From Clostridiales bacterium oral taxon 876 str. F0540 (GTDB lineage: Bacteria > Bacillota > Clostridia > Clostridiales > Clostridiaceae): a DNA stretch of 64,000 nucleotides. The notes under the pieces were generated by a model that was not told where the DNA came from, made no database searches, and worked only from the letters and a program-made list of their open reading frames with translations. Every line of letters starts with the position of its first letter. Position 1 is the stretch's first letter. Position numbers and translations under genes: made by a program. The stretch covers positions 250,262 to 314,261 of the forward strand of contig KE993496.1 in the NCBI GenBank assembly GCA_000466585.1. Direction: 5' to 3'. This document shows, one piece after another, positions 60,203 through 64,000 of this stretch.

Positions 60203-61078
60203 ATGGATTCACTTAAAAGAATGAACGAAGCACTTGGTTATATTGAAGATAATCTTACTAATGATATCGATCTAAAAGAAGTTGGGAGGATAGCTTTGTG
60301 CTCAGAATATCATTTTCAAAGGATGTTCTCCTTCCTTGCTGGTGTTACGCTATCGGAGTATATAAGGCGCAGACGACTTACTCTTGCAGCATTTGAAATT
60401 AGTAGGAGTAATGTAAGAGTTATTGATGTTGCAGTGAAATATGGGTATAGCTCAGCAGACTCTTTTACAAGGGCTTTTCAAAGCTTGCATGGGATAACCC
60501 CTTCGGAAGCCAGAAACAATGGTCAATCACTAAAAGCGTATCCAAGAATGACCTTCCAATTATCAATAAAGGGAGGAAATGAAATGAATTATAGAATCGA
60601 AGAAAAAGAAGCCTTCAGCATAGCTGGTATTAAGAAGAGGGTTCCTATTATTTTTAATGGAGTAAACCCGGAGATTTCTGAAATGTGGAAAAGCTTAAAC
60701 AGCGAGAAAATTAGTAAACTTAAGGAGCTATCTAATGTAGAACCTATTGGACTTATTAGTGCATCTACTAACTTTTCCGAAGGCAGAATGGAAGAAAAGG
60801 GAGAGCTTGATCATTATATCGGTGTAGCAACAAATAAGGAATGTCCAAGTGATTTATCAGAGCTTAGAGTTGCAGCTTCAACATGGGCTGTATTTGAAGC
60901 AGTGGGCCCATTTCCAGATACACTTCAGGATGTATGGGGACGCATTTATTCTGAGTGGTTTCCATCTTCAAATTATGAAATATCAGAAGGACCGGAAATT
61001 TTATGGAACGAAAACAAGGATACTGCTTCACCAAATTTCAGAAGTGAGATATGGATACCGGTTATTAAAAAGGAATAG
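60203..61078 (+). CDS. AraC-family regulator with GyrI-like domain
   Basis: 291 residues. N-terminal tandem HTH of AraC/XylS (ALGYIEDNLTNDIDLKEVGR, CSEYHFQRMFSFLAGV, VIDVAVKYGYSSADSFTRAF); C-terminal GyrI-like/BmrR ligand domain (MNYRIEEKEAFSIAGIKKRV, GELDHYIGVAT, AASTWAVFEAVGPFPD, EIWIPV). This design senses small amphipathic compounds, as in Rob/BmrR-like regulators. AAAGGAGGT lies 8 bases before ATG. Target genes not evident. Closed by a terminator. Confidence 0.92.
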   Translation: MDSLKRMNEALGYIEDNLTNDIDLKEVGRIALCSEYHFQRMFSFLAGVTLSEYIRRRRLTLAAFEISRSNVRVIDVAVKYGYSSADSFTRAFQSLHGITPSEARNNGQSLKAYPRMTFQLSIKGGNEMNYRIEEKEAFSIAGIKKRVPIIFNGVNPEISEMWKSLNSEKISKLKELSNVEPIGLISASTNFSEGRMEEKGELDHYIGVATNKECPSDLSELRVAASTWAVFEAVGPFPDTLQDVWGRIYSEWFPSSNYEISEGPEILWNENKDTASPNFRSEIWIPVIKKE

Positions 61079-61086
61079 GATGAGAA

Positions 61087-61127
61087 GAAAGCACATTGAT
61101 AATCTTGTCAGTGTGTTTTCTTTTTTT
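61087..61127 (+). terminator. Terminator of the AraC gene
   Basis: GAAAGCACATTGA pairs with TCAGTGTGTTTTC, then seven Ts. Confidence 0.85.
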
Positions 61128-61171
61128 ATCAAAAGCTTTGACGATATAACTAGTTATTCACAATAAAATTA

Positions 61172-61236
61172 TTGACAAGGTTATGTTGTGAATATATAAT
61201 TGATTTATGTAAATTTAATTGTACACAATTAAATTT
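61172..61236 (+). promoter_or_regulatory. Promoter and OhrR-type operator
   Basis: TTGACA (61172-61177), 17-bp spacer, TATAAT (61195-61200). Just downstream, AAATTTAATTGT and its exact complement (61211-61236, 2-base centre) form a 26-bp palindrome with the TACAATT/AATTGTA half-sites known from B. subtilis OhrR operators. The OhrR gene lies in this transcript. Confidence 0.82.
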
Positions 61237-61360
61237 TAGACAATTATTAATTAAATGCATAATACATTCAAGCTATAAATTGATTGTGCCTATGGATATA
61301 AAGGCATAGCATAAAAAATAATGTAAAAATAAAATAAAATTAAATTGAGGAGTTGAAAAG

Positions 61361-61822
61361 GTGGACAATATAGAATTAAACAAAGAAGCATCTGATTTTG
61401 AAATTGAGGATTTTAAAGGGGAAAAGTTTAAGCTTTCTAATTTCAAAGGAAAGAGCAATGTATTACTTGTGCTTAATAGAGGGTTTGTTTGACCGTTTTG
61501 CAGAAAGCATATGATGCAGTTGCATCAAGATTATGATAAATTTATTGAAAAGGATACTGTAATAGTATCAATAGGACCTGAAAATTCAAAGAGCTTCAAA
61601 TCGTTTTGGGAAGAGAATGAATTTAAGTTCTATGGTATTCCTGATGAAAAACATTCCATACTTAAACTGTATGATCAAAAGATAAAGCTGCTTAAGCTTG
61701 GACGAATGCCGGCACAGATGCTTATAGATAAGGATGGCGTATTAAGGTATGTACACTACGGAAACTCTATGAAGGACATTCCTGAAAATGATGAAATACT
61801 TGATCTTATTGATAGACTTTAG
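61361..61822 (+). CDS. Putative selenoprotein peroxiredoxin (AhpC/TSA-like)
   Basis: 153 codons from GTG 61361 (GAGGAG site 9 bases before) with an in-frame TGA at codon 44 (61490-61492). The surrounding sequence, VLNRGFV-TGA-PFCRKHM, is the active-site loop of redoxin/peroxiredoxin-like proteins (RGF-C-PFCRKH), so the TGA replaces the peroxidatic Cys, and a resolving Cys follows two residues on (U-x-x-C). A hairpin GATGC-AGTT-GCATC (61513-61526) with a G in its loop, about 27 bases after TGA, fits the bacterial SECIS plan. The rest (KFKLSNFKGK, MPAQMLIDKDGVLRYVHYG) is family-typical. Selenocysteine is the best reading; a nonsense mutation is the alternative. Cytoplasmic peroxide reductase. 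Confidence 0.8.
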
Positions 61823-61887
61823 AGAGTAATTTTGCAATTAATTTAACTAAATTAGATTTGTATAAGTTATTAATGGAGCATATGAAT

Positions 61888-62322
61888 ATGAATAAATACG
61901 ATAAAATTAAATTAGAAAACCAAATCTGCTTCCCATTGTATGCCTTATCAAGAGAAGTAATTAAATTATATAAGCCGATACTTGATAAATATGATCTTAC
62001 GTACACTCAGTATATAACTATGCTGGTTATGTGGGAGGAAGAGCAAATTATCTTTAAGGAGTTAGGAAAAAGGCTGCATCTAGATTCCGGCACTCTTACC
62101 CCTGTAGTAAAAAGATTAGAAGCTATGGGACTTGTGACGAAATACAGAAATAAAGAAGATGATAGAGTAGTTACTGTTGAATTAACTGAGAAAGGCAAAC
62201 TACTTAAAGAGGATATTCTTGAAGTTCCGGACGAATTATACTGTAAATTCAAGGGTGATGATGAAAAACTTATTGCCTTAAAAAAACAGCTTGATGAACT
62301 AATGGGTTTGATAGAAGAATAA
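61888..62322 (+). CDS. ohrR: OhrR organic-peroxide sensor (MarR family)
   Basis: 144 residues. KLENQICFPLYALSREVIKLYKP contains the conserved reactive Cys (LENQxCF) of OhrR, followed by the winged HTH (LHLDSGTLTPVVKRLEAMGL, RNKEDDRVVTVELTEKG; pieces). Oxidation of this Cys by organic hydroperoxide releases it from DNA. GGAG lies 9 bases before ATG 61888 and 3 before ATG 61882. It follows the peroxiredoxin gene at 65 bases; the operator at 61211 suggests that it represses both. In most bacteria OhrR controls ohrA, so the partner here is different. Confidence 0.93.
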   Translation: MNKYDKIKLENQICFPLYALSREVIKLYKPILDKYDLTYTQYITMLVMWEEEQIIFKELGKRLHLDSGTLTPVVKRLEAMGLVTKYRNKEDDRVVTVELTEKGKLLKEDILEVPDELYCKFKGDDEKLIALKKQLDELMGLIEE

Positions 62323-62399
62323 ATTAGAATTTAACTAAGGATATTACTCTATGCTTATAAAGTATATCCTTATCTTATACTTCCTGAAAAATTTTATGG

Positions 62400-62549
62400 A
62401 TTGGCGCTAGGAATTATTGTATTTCCATTGCAAAAGATCTCTCTTTTAAAAAGCAGTTTGGAGAAATGGCCGGCATTAGTTTATCCGTTGCCGCAGTTTC
62501 TTTTGTAATAGGATTACTGGTAAAAAAATTCTTAGGTATTGATATTTAA
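62400..62549 (+). pseudogene. C-terminal fragment of a VIT/CCC1-like membrane protein
   Basis: A short frame ending TAA at 62547 reads SIAKDLSFKKQFGEMAGI, SLSVAAVSFVIGLLVKKFLG. AK-x-x-SFKKxFxEMA-x-ISL-x-VAA-x-SF-x-IG is the C-terminus of VIT/CCC1-like (rubrerythrin-linked) iron or manganese transporters. No upstream part of the gene remains between here and ohrR, so it is a truncated relic. Confidence 0.5.
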
Positions 62550-62556
62550 TAAAAAT

Positions 62557-62608
62557 GGCTGGCTTATAACTTAAACCTCGCATTAGGTTGAAGTTATGAG
62601 CCAGTCTA
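62557..62608 (+). terminator. Long hairpin
   Basis: GGCTGGCTTATAACTT and AACCT pair with AGGTT and AAGTTATGAGCCAGTC; followed by TATTATTTT. Acts as terminator of whatever transcript crosses the remnant. Confidence 0.6.
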
Positions 62609-62623
62609 TTATTTTAATGTTTA

Positions 62624-62661
62624 TCGCGATATCTTCTTATCTAGCTAAGAAGATATCGCGA
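62624..62661. repeat. Dispersed palindrome, copy 3
   Basis: TCGCGATATCTTCTTA (62624-62639), 6-base loop TCTAGC, then its exact complement. Same arm order as copy 1 (15638). Placed in a non-coding gap before a membrane-protein gene; no T tract directly after. Confidence 0.85.
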
Positions 62662-62779
62662 CAGGGCTTAGTAGCACTAAATTTAAGTAAATCAACTCAA
62701 AGCTGAGTAATACAATATTCGTATATTTTCTATATCAGAGATAATAATAAATATAATATCTTAATAAGAGGTGTTTAAT

Positions 62780-63232
62780 TTGAAAGATGACACAATATTA
62801 GTTGCAGGATTAATTGGAGTAATTTCTACAGTAGTTGCAGAGGTAGTCACTCAAATTTTTAAGTTAATTGGAGTTACTAAAAACAGCCTTTTCGAACTAT
62901 CAAGTATGGTAATAACATTAAATAGGCCAACAATAGTTATAGGGCTGTTTGTAAGTGCCTCAGTTGGCGGCTTTCTAAGTATATTATTATATTTTGCTTT
63001 TGAAAAGTTTGGCTCACAACATTTAATTATGAAATGTATAGGAATAAGTATAATAATGTGGGTTGCATTAGAAATGGTATTTACTTTTTCAATTGAGGCA
63101 AGGTTAATCAGAGAAAGACCGATAAGTGCTTATTACGGACATCTAGTGGGAGCAATAATCTTTGGAATAGCTGAAGGAATTCTTTTTAGAAGGTATTTGT
63201 TTATAGAATATACTCAAAGGATTGGTAAGTAG
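62780..63232 (+). CDS. YqhR-like membrane protein
   Basis: 150 residues, four membrane segments (about 5-25, 46-70, 82-103, 118-137). The pattern LIGVISTVVAEVVTQIFKLIG and later SIEARLIRERPISAYYGHLVGAIIFG-type sequence (given by ends) is like YqhR of bacilli and related small membrane proteins. TTG 62780 is preferred because AGAGGTG (62767-62773) lies 6 bases before it. No function known. Confidence 0.7.
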   Translation: MKDDTILVAGLIGVISTVVAEVVTQIFKLIGVTKNSLFELSSMVITLNRPTIVIGLFVSASVGGFLSILLYFAFEKFGSQHLIMKCIGISIIMWVALEMVFTFSIEARLIRERPISAYYGHLVGAIIFGIAEGILFRRYLFIEYTQRIGK

Positions 63233-63443
63233 ATCATCTTTTGTGGCTATAATATCAAATGCTGAATTAAAACCCTATTCAAAAGTATCGAAATAACCAT
63301 TCCTATGACAAAATTAACAAATGTGAACATACTACAATCCTATAAGTTAAATGAGTTTTTTTGAAATAAAATTAAATAAACAACATACAATATTTGCGTC
63401 AATTGCTTGTCTATTCATATTTGAAATATAATCTTACGGGGTG

Positions 63444-63710
63444 TTATCTAGTGGGTGATGCTATTACCAAAAAGGCTGAATGTTTACTTATAGGTACTTT
63501 CTCAAAGCCAAGTTTTTTATAAAACTCAACATTTTTATCCTTGCAATATAGTTTGATTCTCTCTACTCCAATAAAATTTTTATTGTTTAGTATGCTATAT
63601 AACACCGGGCTTTTTAGGTGAATTATGTTATATGACACATATAACATAAATCTAGAGATAACTATTTCGTCCCTAACTATCATTTCAAACAAAAACACCG
63701 CAAAATTCAA
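63444..63710 (-). pseudogene. Degenerate GNAT C-terminal region
   Basis: The - strand frame ends with GVERIKLYCKDKNVEFYKKL and GFEKV, which is the typical end of a GNAT acetyltransferase (RIKL-x-C-x-D-x-x-x-x-FY-x-K-x-GF). The upstream part (MIVRDEIVISRFM, SYNIIHLKSPVLYSIL) only half fits, the acetyl-CoA loop is missing and there is no ribosome site, so I read it as a truncated gene. Confidence 0.45.
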
Positions 63711-63841
63711 TGATGAATAATGCAGTGCTTTTGGGTATACTGAAGTGATTAACCCATAAAAAAACTAAAAGTCTTTCTTGGAGTTTGGTTATGCTATGTA
63801 AGCCAAATAACGATGAATCATAGAAAGAAATTTCAACTGTA

Positions 63842-64000
63842 TTAATTTTTTAATAACCACTTACTATATTTTTGAGATATGTAGAATGTAATAAAGAATG
63901 AAAGCCAAGAGAAAAGCCAATTCCAATGTATATACTTAATGACGTCTGTGTATCTTTCCTCAATGACCTCAATAATAGTTAAAGTAGTGCAGTAATAAAA
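63842..64000 (-). CDS. Partial hypothetical membrane protein (enters window)
   Basis: The last 52 codons of a - strand frame that runs in from the window edge: VIEERYTDVIKYIHWNW, then a membrane segment FSWLSFFITFYISQ and KWLLKN to TAA at 63842. The rest lies outside. Stretch 63233-63841 otherwise contains only the degenerate GNAT region and an A/T-rich hairpin near 63690-63730. No family recognised. Confidence 0.4.
   Translation of the reverse strand, partial: FYYCTTLTIIEVIEERYTDVIKYIHWNWLFSWLSFFITFYISQKYSKWLLKN

Overview
The window is a strongly A+T-rich chromosomal stretch from a low-GC Gram-positive anaerobe, most likely Clostridium sensu stricto or a close relative. The evidence is GGAGG-type ribosome sites before almost every gene, a GerM-domain lipoprotein, T-box, ykkC and yybP-ykoY leaders, OhrR, YmaF, DUF4180, and lipoproteins with Gram-positive lipoboxes. 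Most genes are on the + strand as single genes or short operons closed by clear hairpins. There are no rRNA or tRNA genes, no CRISPR array, no insertion sequence and no phage.

Layout. 0-7.3 kb: Staygreen-family protein, an EreA/ChaN-like membrane protein, an autoregulated MarR plus MFS drug exporter, a GerM lipoprotein, homoserine dehydrogenase, alpha/beta hydrolase. 7.4-18.2 kb: many small single genes (two YCII-like proteins, GNATs, MazG-like, methyltransferase, GrpB, DUF4304, a phosphoesterase lipoprotein), then a ykkC-class riboswitch, a B3/4-domain gene, a radical SAM gene and a PaiA-like acetyltransferase. 18.3-24.5 kb: MBL hydrolase with a nonsense-broken TetR, a TVP38 protein with an in-frame TGA, a methyltransferase with metK, and a VanRS-like two-component system. 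24.5-31.6 kb: glycosyltransferase with a divergent TetR, Mn-riboswitch-controlled TMEM165-type exporter, Rieske oxidoreductase, YmaF, and several decayed genes. 31.6-36.2 kb: quinone reductase, then a cysteine T-box operon (trans-sulfuration enzyme plus amino-acid ABC importer). 36.4-45.7 kb: DUF2935, a rifampin-phosphotransferase-like protein, and a TetR-controlled MacB/FtsX ABC system. 46-53.6 kb: a second two-component system, PAP2 phosphatase, HTH protein and a heterodimeric ABC exporter. 53.8-64 kb: SRPBCC, HTH_17/DUF4180 pair, NagZ lipoprotein, esterase, SGNH/PadR/flavodoxin/AraC genes, a putative selenoprotein peroxiredoxin with OhrR, and a YqhR-like membrane protein.

Themes. Many genes suit antibiotic and envelope stress (MFS, Rph-like, PAP2, three ABC systems, glycosyltransferase, two VanS/VanR-type systems) and redox or metal stress (OhrR with selenoperoxiredoxin, Mn exporter, quinone reductase, Rieske protein). 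Regulation is unusually readable: several promoters have near-consensus -35 and -10 boxes 16-17 bp apart with palindromic operators inside or beside them (MarR, three TetR, PadR, OhrR).

Points most worth a second look: a recurrent structured leader placed directly before the ribosome site of four unrelated genes; a three-copy palindrome whose inner arms are flipped in one copy; and two in-frame TGA codons in otherwise intact genes, one of them at a peroxiredoxin active site with a SECIS-like hairpin downstream.
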